A stretch of DNA of 64,000 bases from Anaerofustis butyriciformans (GTDB taxonomy: Bacteria; Bacillota; Clostridia; Eubacteriales; Anaerofustaceae), in assembly GCF_036289385.1 (NCBI RefSeq), contig NZ_JAYFFH010000002.1, forward strand, positions 186,001 to 250,000, written 5' to 3'. The notes beneath the pieces were generated by a model, which was not told the DNA's origin, ran no database searches, and worked only from the letters and a program-made list of their open reading frames with translations. A program made the position numbers and the translations under genes. Positions within the stretch are counted from its first letter, which is position 1. Each line of letters begins with the position of its first letter. Below, piece after piece: positions 9,147-17,488 of this stretch.

Positions 9147-11642
9147 ATGGGATTACTTGGAGCGGTTGCAAAATCGTTGGATAATAAAGAAATAAAAAAA
9201 CTTGAAAAAATTGCAGATAAAATAGATGCTTTGTCTGATGAATACAAATCTTTGAGTGATGAAGAACTTCAAAATAAAACAAATGAATTTAAAGATAGAT
9301 TAAAAAACGGAGAAACTTTGGACGATTTATTGGTTGAAGCTTTTGCCACAGTCAGAGAAGCATCGGACAGGGTTTTGGGACTTAGACATTTTAAAGTTCA
9401 GTTGATAGGCGGAATTATTCTTCATCAGGGAAATATTGCAGAAATGAAAACCGGTGAAGGTAAAACTTTAATGGCTACTCTTCCCGCATACTTAAATGCT
9501 CTTGAAGGTAAAGGTGTTCATATAGTAACCGTAAATGATTACCTTGCAAAAAGAGACAGCGAATGGAACGGTAAGATGTTTAATTATCTTGGAATGAGTG
9601 TGGGATTGATAGTACACGGACTTGACTTTGACGAAAAAAAAGCTGCATACAATGCAGATATAACTTATGGAACAAACAATGAATTCGGGTTTGATTATCT
9701 GAGAGACAATATGGTTAAAAGAATAGATGATACTGTTCAAAGAGAGCTTAATTATGCTATAGTGGACGAAGTCGACAGTATTCTTATAGATGAAGCCAGA
9801 ACTCCTCTCATTATTTCCGGAAGTGGAAACGAAAGTACAAGAAGATATTACGATGCAAATTCTTTTATTAAAACATTAAAACCTGAGGATTATGCGGTTG
9901 ATGAAAAGGATAAGACGTGTAACTTAACGGAATCCGGTATTGCCAAAGCAGAAAGGGCTTTTAATATAGAAAATCTTTCTGATATTAACAATATGGAACT
10001 TCAACATCATCTTAATCAGGCTTTGAGAGCAAATACTTTAATGTTTAAAGACAGAGACTATGTTGTAAGAGACGGTGAAGTTTTAATTGTAGATGAATTT
10101 ACGGGAAGAATAATGGAAGGAAGAAGATATTCTGAAGGTTTACATCAAGCAATTGAAGCAAAAGAAGGAGTTAAAGTTGAAAGAGAAAGCGTAACTTTAG
10201 CTACAATAACATTCCAAAACTACTTTAGAATGTTTAATAAACTTGCAGGTATGACAGGTACTGCTAAGACAGAAGAAGAAGAATTTAAAGAAATATACAA
10301 TATGAATGTATATCCCGTTCCTACAAATAAACCTCTTATAAGGGTTGATATGAAAGATGCAATCTTTACAACAAAAAAAGGTAAAGATAAAGCAATTATA
10401 AGAGAAATTAAAACTAGACACGAAAAAGGACAACCTGTATTGGTTGGTACAATTGCAATAGAAGACAGTGAAAGATTAAGTAAACTTCTTAAAAAAGAAG
10501 GAATTAAACATAACGTACTTAATGCCAAATATCATGAAAAAGAAGCAGAAATTGTTGCAGATGCGGGACAAATGGGTGCTGTAACAATATCTACAAACAT
10601 GGCAGGTAGAGGTACCGATATTGTTTTAGGTGAAGGTGTAAAAGAACTTGGCGGTCTTCATATCTTAGGTACTGAAAGACATGAAAGTAGAAGAATTGAC
10701 AATCAGCTTCGTGGTAGAGCAGGTAGACAGGGAGATCCTGGTTCTTCTCAATTCTTTATTTCTCTTGAAGATGATTTAATGAGATTATTCGGAGGAGAAA
10801 GAATACAAAACTTTGCAAGCAGAACAAGTCTTGAAGAAGATGAAGCTTTAGAAAGTAAAATGCTTACAAAGACAATTGAAAATGCTCAAAAACAAATCGA
10901 AGGTAAGAACTTCGGTATAAGAAAATACGTTCTTCAATATGATGACGTAATGAACAAACAAAGAGAAGTTATTTATGCTCAAAGAAAGAAAGTATTAAAG
11001 GGCGAAGATGTTTCAAGTGCAATTCATGAAATGATAGATTATGTTATTGAAAACATCGTTGATGCTTATACAACAAACGAAAGTTACAATGATAACTGGG
11101 ATTTTGATAAGATAAAAGAAAATGTATTTAATACTTTCGATTTAAATATTGATATTGATGAAAGCATAACAGATACTGATGAACTTAAAAATATTATAAG
11201 TGACGCAGTTTATACATTATATAAATATAAAGAAGAAAACGAATTTTCAACTGAAGAATTAAGAGAGCTTGAAAGACTTGTATTATTAAAAGTAGTTGAT
11301 TCAAATTGGATGGAACATATCGATAACATGGATCAATTAAAACAAGGTATCAACTTAAGAGCTTACGGACAAATCGATCCTGTTCAAGCATATACAAAAG
11401 AAGGTTTTGCAATGTTTGAAGAAATGAACGAAGTTATTAAGGAAGATACAGTAAAATATTTATTCCATATGAAAAAAGTTGAAGAAATAGTAAACGAAGC
11501 TCCTAAAGAAATGTTTACAAACAGTCCTGACCAACCGGCAAAGAAAAAACCTGTTGTAAATAAAAATAAGGTTGGAAGAAATGATCCTTGTCCATGCGGT
11601 TCAGGAAAGAAATATAAAAAATGCTGTGGAAGAAACAAATAA
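9147..11642 (+). CDS. secA: preprotein translocase ATPase SecA
   Basis: 831 residues with the full SecA layout: Walker A MKTGEGKTLMA (~100), the preprotein cross-linking region, DEVDSILIDEARTPLI, GMTGTAKTEEEEF, TNMAGRGTDI and the LRGRAGRQGDPGSS helicase motif, a helical scaffold, and a C-terminal zinc motif CPCGSGKKYKKCC that binds SecB or membrane lipid. It drives Sec-dependent export, needed by the many signal-peptide proteins in this window. I chose the ATG at 9147 (MGLLGAVAK) over a TTG at 9138, because AGAGG is only 2 bp from that TTG. A terminator follows directly. Confidence 0.97.
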   Translation: MGLLGAVAKSLDNKEIKKLEKIADKIDALSDEYKSLSDEELQNKTNEFKDRLKNGETLDDLLVEAFATVREASDRVLGLRHFKVQLIGGIILHQGNIAEMKTGEGKTLMATLPAYLNALEGKGVHIVTVNDYLAKRDSEWNGKMFNYLGMSVGLIVHGLDFDEKKAAYNADITYGTNNEFGFDYLRDNMVKRIDDTVQRELNYAIVDEVDSILIDEARTPLIISGSGNESTRRYYDANSFIKTLKPEDYAVDEKDKTCNLTESGIAKAERAFNIENLSDINNMELQHHLNQALRANTLMFKDRDYVVRDGEVLIVDEFTGRIMEGRRYSEGLHQAIEAKEGVKVERESVTLATITFQNYFRMFNKLAGMTGTAKTEEEEFKEIYNMNVYPVPTNKPLIRVDMKDAIFTTKKGKDKAIIREIKTRHEKGQPVLVGTIAIEDSERLSKLLKKEGIKHNVLNAKYHEKEAEIVADAGQMGAVTISTNMAGRGTDIVLGEGVKELGGLHILGTERHESRRIDNQLRGRAGRQGDPGSSQFFISLEDDLMRLFGGERIQNFASRTSLEEDEALESKMLTKTIENAQKQIEGKNFGIRKYVLQYDDVMNKQREVIYAQRKKVLKGEDVSSAIHEMIDYVIENIVDAYTTNESYNDNWDFDKIKENVFNTFDLNIDIDESITDTDELKNIISDAVYTLYKYKEENEFSTEELRELERLVLLKVVDSNWMEHIDNMDQLKQGINLRAYGQIDPVQAYTKEGFAMFEEMNEVIKEDTVKYLFHMKKVEEIVNEAPKEMFTNSPDQPAKKKPVVNKNKVGRNDPCPCGSGKKYKKCCGRNK

Positions 11643-11668
11643 AAAAGACACTATTAAGTGTCTTTTTT
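11641..11668. terminator. bidirectional terminator between secA and luxS
   Basis: AAAAAAGACAC / GTGTCTTTTTT stem with a 6-nt loop, serving two converging genes. Confidence 0.88.
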
Positions 11669-12125
11669 ATTTTTCATAATAAATATCATCTTCAGTTAAA
11701 TCTTTTATAACTTCTCTATATTTCTTTAATTCTATTTTTGCTTCATCAAGATCAAGTTCTTTATAATTTCCACATTCCACAGCGCTTTTACCAGGTACTT
11801 CTCCTTCATACTCACATAAATTATTTACTGTTTCTTTTATTATTTCCACTACTTGTTTATGTGTTAAGCCTAAAGTTAAAAGATAAAATCCTGTTCTGCA
11901 TCCCATAGGTCCAAAATAAATAATATTATTACTATAAGAAGAGTTTCTTAAGTATGTTGCACAAAGATGTTCTATTGTATGAAGTGCTACATTTGAAAGA
12001 AAAGGAGGTGTGTTTGGTTTTATAAATCTTAAGTCATATGTAATAACTCCTTTGTCTTTTCTTGATAAATATATACCCGGTTCAAGTACGGTGTGGTCTA
12101 CCATAAAACTTGCTATTTTTTCCAT
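11667..12125 (-). CDS. luxS: S-ribosylhomocysteine lyase
   Basis: 152 residues. The iron/zinc ligands are visible: HTIEHLCATYLRN (two His), and a Cys in the SAVECGNYKELDL segment; FGPMGCRTGFYLL carries the catalytic Cys region. LuxS cleaves S-ribosylhomocysteine to homocysteine and DPD, the AI-2 precursor, in the activated methyl cycle. The start at 12125 (MEKIASFMVDH) follows GGAGGAAATAAA; the longer reading from 12167 adds 14 residues, part of which is that ribosome binding site. The partner nucleosidase (pfs) is not adjacent. Confidence 0.96.
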   Translation of the reverse strand: MEKIASFMVDHTVLEPGIYLSRKDKGVITYDLRFIKPNTPPFLSNVALHTIEHLCATYLRNSSYSNNIIYFGPMGCRTGFYLLTLGLTHKQVVEIIKETVNNLCEYEGEVPGKSAVECGNYKELDLDEAKIELKKYREVIKDLTEDDIYYEK

Positions 12126-12335
12126 TTTATTTCCTCCGAAAAATTTAATATATAAATATAATAACATATAATATAAAAATAAACACTTATAAAGAAACTT
12201 TGTTTTTATATGTTTGGTTAAAGAGTTTGTGCATTTAAATTCTTATATTTATATTTTTTATATATTTTTATTAAAAACTTAATATAAACGTAAATAAATC
12301 TATTATATATTATATAATTAATTTGAGGTGGTAAT

Positions 12336-12872
12336 ATGAATATATGTATTTACGGTTCTTATTCAAAAAATTTAGATAAAGAAATGATAGAAGTTTCAAA
12401 ACAAATAGGAAAAACTCTTGCAAAAAGAGGACATGATTTAATTTTCGGCGGTGGGAAAAACGGTCTTTTAGGTGGACTTGCAAAGGAAGTAAATGATAAT
12501 AATGGCAAGACAATAGGAATAATTTTAGACGATTCTGACATGGAAACATTTGTATATAAAGATTGCACTACATTAATTTCAAAGGAAAATATGAGTGTTA
12601 GAAAACTTTATATGGAAAGTAATTGTGACGGATTTATTATTCTTCCCGGAGGAATAGGAACTCTTGATGAATTTTTTGAAGTTCTTGTACTTAAAAACAA
12701 AGGAATTATAAATAAACCTATCGTTGTTTTTAATTATGATAATTTTTTTGACGATATGTTTTTGTTTATGAAGAAAATTGTAAATAAAAATATGATGAAT
12801 GATAAAGTATTTGAATTATTTTTTGTAACTGATAATATAGATGATATGTTTAATTATTTGGAAAATTATTAA
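12336..12872 (+). CDS. LOG family protein (nucleotide phosphoribohydrolase-like)
   Basis: 178 residues with a Rossmann-like fold and the LOG signature: GGGKNGLLGGLAKEV near 40-55 and PGGIGTLDEFFEVL near 105-118. Family members hydrolyse 5'-monophosphate nucleosides or cytokinin ribotides to base plus ribose phosphate; many were called lysine decarboxylases in error. The second motif normally reads PGGxGTxxE and is intact. It is followed 17 bp later by the phosphorylase gene, so the two probably form a nucleobase-salvage operon. GAGGTGGT precedes the ATG. Confidence 0.85.
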   Translation: MNICIYGSYSKNLDKEMIEVSKQIGKTLAKRGHDLIFGGGKNGLLGGLAKEVNDNNGKTIGIILDDSDMETFVYKDCTTLISKENMSVRKLYMESNCDGFIILPGGIGTLDEFFEVLVLKNKGIINKPIVVFNYDNFFDDMFLFMKKIVNKNMMNDKVFELFFVTDNIDDMFNYLENY

Positions 12873-12889
12873 TAAGAGAGGATATGGAT

Positions 12890-13672
12890 ATGATTGATTA
12901 TGCTGAAGGTAGCGGAAAACAATACCATATAGGTGTAAAAAAGGGAGAAGTAGGAAAATATGTTCTTCTTCCGGGAGATCCTAAAAGATGTAAGGAAATA
13001 GCAAAGTATTTTGATAATCCAAAACTTATTGCCGATTCAAGAGAATTTGTTACTTATACAGGAGAGATTGACGGAGTAAAAGTTTCCGTTACTTCAACAG
13101 GTATAGGTGGTCCTTCTGCGGCAATAGCAATGGAAGAATTAAAGGTATGTGGAGCGGATACTTTTATAAGAGTTGGAACATGTGGAGGAATGGATCTTGA
13201 TGTAAAAGGTGGAGATATGGTTATTGCAAGCGGTGCAATAAGATTTGAAGGAACATCAAAGGAATATGCTCCGATTGAGTATCCTGCCGTTGCTGATTTT
13301 GAAATAATTATGGCTCTTAAAAATGCAGCAGACAAGCTTAAAATAAGAAATCATATTGGGGTTGTTCAAAGCAAAGATTCTTTTTACGGTCAACATAGAC
13401 CGGAAACTCTTCCAAACAAAGATGAACTTTTATCAAAATGGAATGCATGGTGTAAGCTTGGTTGTAAAGCCAGTGAAATGGAAAGTGCCGCTTTATTTAT
13501 AGTTGCAAGTTATCTTAAAGTAAGATGCGGAGCCTGTTTTTTGGCAATAGCAAATCAAGAAAGAGAAAAAGCCGGACTTGATAATGTTCAGGTTCATGAT
13601 ACGGAAAACGTGATAAAAGTTGCGATTGAAGCAATAAGAGAACTTATAAAAAAAGATAATGGTAATAAATAA
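12890..13672 (+). CDS. udp: uridine phosphorylase-type nucleoside phosphorylase
   Basis: About 260 residues. VLLPGDPKRCKEIAKYF is the phosphate-binding N-terminal motif of the NP-I family; VSVTSTGIGGPSAAIAMEEL and TFIRVGTCGGMD follow in the Udp order, and ASEMESAALFIVAS carries the ribose-binding Met-Glu. It splits uridine with phosphate to uracil and ribose 1-phosphate. AGAGAGG sits 2 bp before one ATG (12884) and 8 bp before the next (12890), so the latter is preferred. It is cotranscribed with the upstream LOG gene and ends in a terminator. Purine specificity is less likely but not excluded. Confidence 0.85.
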   Translation: MIDYAEGSGKQYHIGVKKGEVGKYVLLPGDPKRCKEIAKYFDNPKLIADSREFVTYTGEIDGVKVSVTSTGIGGPSAAIAMEELKVCGADTFIRVGTCGGMDLDVKGGDMVIASGAIRFEGTSKEYAPIEYPAVADFEIIMALKNAADKLKIRNHIGVVQSKDSFYGQHRPETLPNKDELLSKWNAWCKLGCKASEMESAALFIVASYLKVRCGACFLAIANQEREKAGLDNVQVHDTENVIKVAIEAIRELIKKDNGNK

Positions 13673-13698
13673 AAGAAGTACATAATGTACTTCTTTTT
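13672..13698. terminator. bidirectional terminator after the uridine phosphorylase gene
   Basis: AAGAAGTAC / GTACTTCTT stem with ATAAT loop and T-run, between converging genes. Confidence 0.85.
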
Positions 13699-14896
13699 AT
13701 TCGTGTATAGTAAAGTATTTGTATCCCAGTATGCTTTCTCTGTTACATATTTGGACATTATCATTAATTTCTTTTTTGTTGTAAATATTTTTTGAAACTT
13801 CTACATCTGTTTTTTCATTGTTCAATATTATTTTAAAATAATAACTTCTTCCTGACTTTCTGTTTCTGTTTGAATATTTATCTATTATAGTTACGGTTTC
13901 ATGTGTCGGAGTTTTAAAAGTAAGTATATAATTTATCGGTCTTACAACGGAAAAAGACGTGGCAAAAATTAATATGAAAATAATAATTGTTTTAAGTTTG
14001 TATGTTTTTATTTTTTTTATTAAACAGTTTAAAATAAACGGTATAAAAATTATAATTGAAAAAATCAATGAATAAAGAAATATTATGTTTCCTTTTTCGT
14101 TTATTGTTTCCGTTGAAAATAAAAAATGAAGCATAATCAAACAAAAACATAAAAACGGAAAAGGTATTCTATATGATTTTGATTTATCTTTTATTTCTAA
14201 AACCATTTTTGGATAGAAGTGTAAATATAAACAATAAATAAAAACTATAATTATTAAGTTTATCGTAAAATCGATTTTTATAGGCAAAAACAAAGACATT
14301 ACAAAACAGACTATAATTATTATATTGAAGATTTTCATAAATTGTATTTCTTTTTTTATTTGTTGTATGGTCCATCTGTTTTTTATATAATTTTCTTCGT
14401 TTTTTTTGTTATCATCATTTTTTTTTCTTATTTTGTCAATTTTGTTTCCATATTTTTCTATATCGGCATTGTCTATATTGATATTTTTTTCAAGGAAGAA
14501 ATCTATTGCTTGTTCATACCCCAACATATTATTTTCTATTGATACAATTTTTTTATCGTTTTTATTATATATTTTTAATTGTATGTTTATTGTATTGAAC
14601 ATGGTTTGAATAGATGAAATTTCATAATATTCGTATGTTTTGGTTTTTCCCAAAGTTTTTGTGTATGTAAAATAATTATCATACAGTATAAGTCTTCTTC
14701 TGAAATATGAAATAATCAAATATATTCCCAGAAAACAGAATCCTCCGAAAATCATAATACAAAATATTGCTGCCACAAATGCATTGTCAGAAAGTGAAGC
14801 GATTGAAAAACAAACGAGAAATATAAAAAATACAATAAAATCCAAAATACCGACTATTAACGGAATTTTTGATTCTCTTACTTCAATTCTTTTCAT
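13697..14896 (-). CDS. multi-pass membrane protein, unknown
   Basis: 399 residues. Two TM segments (~15-38, ~44-66) are followed by a soluble stretch of about 90 residues, LILYDNYFTYTKTLGKTKTYEYYEISSIQTM, whose pattern resembles a bacterial PH-like domain, then a cluster of about six further TM segments (~185-315) and a C-terminal soluble domain ending TIHE. I do not recognise a named family. The codons are very A/T rich and the gene stands alone between converging and divergent neighbours. GGAGG lies 8-9 bp before the ATG. Confidence 0.6.
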   Translation of the reverse strand: MKRIEVRESKIPLIVGILDFIVFFIFLVCFSIASLSDNAFVAAIFCIMIFGGFCFLGIYLIISYFRRRLILYDNYFTYTKTLGKTKTYEYYEISSIQTMFNTINIQLKIYNKNDKKIVSIENNMLGYEQAIDFFLEKNINIDNADIEKYGNKIDKIRKKNDDNKKNEENYIKNRWTIQQIKKEIQFMKIFNIIIIVCFVMSLFLPIKIDFTINLIIIVFIYCLYLHFYPKMVLEIKDKSKSYRIPFPFLCFCLIMLHFLFSTETINEKGNIIFLYSLIFSIIIFIPFILNCLIKKIKTYKLKTIIIFILIFATSFSVVRPINYILTFKTPTHETVTIIDKYSNRNRKSGRSYYFKIILNNEKTDVEVSKNIYNKKEINDNVQICNRESILGYKYFTIHE

Positions 14897-14933
14897 AGAT
14901 TGATTTCCTCCATGGTTTTATTATAACACAGTA

Positions 14934-15542
14934 TTATTTAAAGGCTTTTATCAAACATGAAGTATTGTTTAATTTTTTATATTTTATATTTTTGAAATTA
15001 AACTTTTTAAGCATTTTTGTAAATTCTTTTTTTGAATATATTTTAACATCTCCTTCTTTTGAAAATTTTATAAACATATTCATTATTTGTCTGAAAATAA
15101 TCGGTTGATAACAATCTCCTATTATGATTTTTCCTCCTTTTTTTAAAACTCTTTTCATTTCGTTTAAAGCTTTTAAAGGATTTGGATAATGATGAAAAGA
15201 ATCGTTGCAGATGATAATATCGAATTTATTGTCTTCATACGGAAGATGTTCGCTGTCTCCGACAGTTAATTTTGCGGAATTTTTTAATTTTGTTTTAGCT
15301 TTTTTTAACATATTTTCAGATATGTCTATACCGTACAGATTATAATTTGATTTACTGAGTATATTTAAAATTTCTCCGGTACCGCATCCTACATCCAAAA
15401 TATTTCCTTTTTTTACTTGGTTTATTTCATTTAAAATGTGTTTGTAATTTGACCTTGCATGTTTTCCGTAAAAAGTTTTATCATAATTTTGTGCTTGCAT
15501 ATCAAATGTTTTCTTTGAATTTGATTTATAATTTGTTTTCAT
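14934..15542 (-). CDS. class I SAM-dependent methyltransferase
   Basis: 202 residues. Motif I ILDVGCGTGEILNIL (~55), the acidic end of beta 2 LYGIDISENML (~77), LTVGDSEHLPYEDNKFDIIICNDSFHHYPNP (motifs II-III) and MKRVLKKGGKIIIGD identify a UbiE/COQ5-like small-molecule methyltransferase. The substrate is unknown. The start at 15542 (MKTNYKSN) is chosen because GGAGG lies 6 bp upstream, inside the longer reading that begins at 15554. It lies downstream of a TetR gene on the same strand with a small hairpin between, so it is probably the TetR regulator's target. Confidence 0.88.
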   Translation of the reverse strand: MKTNYKSNSKKTFDMQAQNYDKTFYGKHARSNYKHILNEINQVKKGNILDVGCGTGEILNILSKSNYNLYGIDISENMLKKAKTKLKNSAKLTVGDSEHLPYEDNKFDIIICNDSFHHYPNPLKALNEMKRVLKKGGKIIIGDCYQPIIFRQIMNMFIKFSKEGDVKIYSKKEFTKMLKKFNFKNIKYKKLNNTSCLIKAFK

Positions 15543-15586
15543 TCTTACCTCCATTGACTTTTATTCATTCGTTATGTAAAAATTTA

Positions 15587-15608
15587 TCCCCAAAAAAGGG
15601 GATTTTTT
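15587..15608 (-). terminator. weak hairpin between the TetR and methyltransferase genes
   Basis: ATCCCC / GGGGAT stem with a 6-nt A/T loop and a short T-run on the minus strand. It may only partly stop transcription from the TetR gene into the methyltransferase gene. Confidence 0.5.
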
Positions 15609-16170
15609 ATTCGATTAATTTATTTATGTAATTTTTTATTTCGGTTGCAGTTATTTCAATATCATAATTTGTGTTTGTTAGAAGTCCAATTTGTCCATAT
15701 ATAATAAAGTTTATCAGAATTTCAGAATTTTTAATGTTTATTTCACCGTTTTTACATAACCTGTCTATTTCTTCTTTTATATAAGGATAAATATATTTGT
15801 ACATTTTTATTATAAGAGTTTCATGAAATTCTTCATTTCCTTTTTTATGAAAAAAAGATTTGTATTTTGCATTTTTTTCTGTTTCTATCATTAAAGATGA
15901 AAGTATGTTTAATTTTTCTTTAAAGGGTTTTGATTTATCCTGTAAGGTTTCTATAAATATTTCGCTGCAATTTTTTACATATTCTTCCATTGCTGCTTCA
16001 AAAAGTTTTTGTTTTGAATCAAAATATCTGTAGCAAAGTCCTTTTACTACATTCATTTCTTTTGCAATATCCGCCATTGTGGTTTCATTGTAACCTTTTA
16101 TCAAAAAAAGTTTCATTGCAGTGTCCAATATTTCTTTTTTTCTTTCTTGTGGATCTTTTGAAATACGCAT
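15607..16170 (-). CDS. TetR family transcriptional regulator
   Basis: 187 residues. KEILDTAMKLFLIKGYNETTMADIAKEMNVVKGLCYRYFDSKQKLFEAAMEEY is the canonical TetR helix-turn-helix region (~10-55), written here as motif positions around TTMADIA and YRYFDSK; the rest is an all-helical ligand domain. The ATG at 16170 follows AAAGGG; the longer reading starts at a GTG at 16179 with no better site. A 13-bp palindrome lies right at its -35, which implies autoregulation. The methyltransferase gene downstream is the likely target. Confidence 0.88.
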   Translation of the reverse strand: MRISKDPQERKKEILDTAMKLFLIKGYNETTMADIAKEMNVVKGLCYRYFDSKQKLFEAAMEEYVKNCSEIFIETLQDKSKPFKEKLNILSSLMIETEKNAKYKSFFHKKGNEEFHETLIIKMYKYIYPYIKEEIDRLCKNGEINIKNSEILINFIIYGQIGLLTNTNYDIEITATEIKNYINKLIE

Positions 16171-16202
16171 GCATATCACCCTTTCGTAAACAATTTATCA
16201 TA

Positions 16203-16233
16203 TTAATGAACAAAAGTCAATGAATAATATTCA
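16203..16233 (-). promoter_or_regulatory. autoregulated promoter of the TetR gene with palindromic operator
   Basis: TGAATAATATTCA (16221-16233) is a 13-bp palindrome that abuts a minus-strand -35 TTGACT (16220-16215). A TAAATT -10 follows after 17 bp. The layout TGAnTA-A-TAnTCA matches that of the operators at 324-412. Confidence 0.6.
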
Positions 16234-16240
16234 TTTAATA

Positions 16241-17434
16241 TTATTCAAAATAACCTATATATTTTACTTTATATTTGCTTTTTGGGAATAAATATTCATG
16301 TAAATCTATAAAATAGTCATCCGTCATGCTTGCTATAAAATCTACCACTATATCGTTCGGGTCTGTGTCGTTATATTTAAACTTACTAAAATTTTCTACG
16401 TATTTAATATGATGTCTATATATAAGTGAATTTGTATTTTTATCTTTAAGGTCTTTTAAAAATTTATTATAAATACCAAATAACATTGGTTTTATGTTTT
16501 TTTCGTAATCTTTTGTTACTTTACTGTCTTCATATATTAATTCGTAGTTTTCTTTTTTACCCCATTTTAGTGCTTCATAAACTTCTTTATCCATTTGAAG
16601 ATAGTTTTTACCGTAACTATTTTGTATTATGTTTACGGATAAATTATTTATAATTTCAGAATTTGTATTTCCCATTTTATTTTTCTTAAAAATTCTTTCA
16701 TCTTCTAGAATATGAAGTCTTTGAGCATCTTGCCTGTCTTTTCCAAGATAAGCAATAATATCGCTTACTCTTACAACGCAGCCTTCCAAAGTTGATGGTA
16801 GAAGAGATGATATATATTTTTCATCAATGTAGCATTTATTTGTTTTTTCATCGAATTCTTTAAATCCGTTAAGTGTGCAGGGTTTGTATTTTTTCTGTTC
16901 GAGTTCTCCGTTATGGCAAAGAACACCGTCAAGAACCTGTAAAGATATGTTTTGGTTTGATAGTTTATCAAGTACTCTTACACTATGTACGTTATGATTA
17001 AAATACCTGCCGGTATTTTCGTGATATATTTCACTTAATATTCTTTCTCCTCCATGTCCGAAAGGTGTATGTCCTATATCGTGGGCAAGTGCTATTGCTT
17101 CTATAAGGTCTATGTTTAGGTTTAGTACTTTTCCTATATTTCTTGCAATTCTTGAAACAAGCTGAACATGAAAAGCTCTTCTTGATATATCGTCATTTTT
17201 ATATAATGAAAATACCTGGGTTTTGTCTGAATAACGGTTGTAGTAAGGTATATGCATTGTCTTTTCTATGTCTCTTACAAATGCAGGTCTCCAAATAGTT
17301 GCTTTATCTTTATTCATGTCCCTTCTTAATATATTTTCATCCTTAAAAGCATATGGATTGATTTTGTTTTCTTTTCTGTCGTTTATTATTTGTTTTTGTA
17401 GTTCATCAGAAAGTTTTAAATAATTAGTATTCAT
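16241..17434 (-). CDS. deoxyguanosinetriphosphate triphosphohydrolase-like HD protein
   Basis: 397 residues. The HD-domain signature IALAHDIGHTPFGHGGERIL (~108-127) with the upstream R-x-F-HVQLVSRIARNIG segment is that of the dGTPase family, which cleaves dNTPs to nucleoside plus triphosphate. The N-terminal RRDMNKDKATIWRPAFVRDIEK-H..Y..YSDKTQVF region is also conserved. It probably controls dNTP pools; in some species relatives restrict phage DNA synthesis, which I infer only by analogy. GGAGG precedes the ATG. Confidence 0.88.
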   Translation of the reverse strand: MNTNYLKLSDELQKQIINDRKENKINPYAFKDENILRRDMNKDKATIWRPAFVRDIEKTMHIPYYNRYSDKTQVFSLYKNDDISRRAFHVQLVSRIARNIGKVLNLNIDLIEAIALAHDIGHTPFGHGGERILSEIYHENTGRYFNHNVHSVRVLDKLSNQNISLQVLDGVLCHNGELEQKKYKPCTLNGFKEFDEKTNKCYIDEKYISSLLPSTLEGCVVRVSDIIAYLGKDRQDAQRLHILEDERIFKKNKMGNTNSEIINNLSVNIIQNSYGKNYLQMDKEVYEALKWGKKENYELIYEDSKVTKDYEKNIKPMLFGIYNKFLKDLKDKNTNSLIYRHHIKYVENFSKFKYNDTDPNDIVVDFIASMTDDYFIDLHEYLFPKSKYKVKYIGYFE

Positions 17435-17452
17435 ATAAACCTCCTTTTATTA

Positions 17453-17488
17453 AATAAAACCCTCTATAAAAATTATAGAGGGATATTT
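17453..17488. terminator. terminator of the CDF transporter gene
   Basis: CCCTCTATAA / TTATAGAGGG stem with a 3-nt loop, followed by a T-rich tail on the minus strand. Confidence 0.8.
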
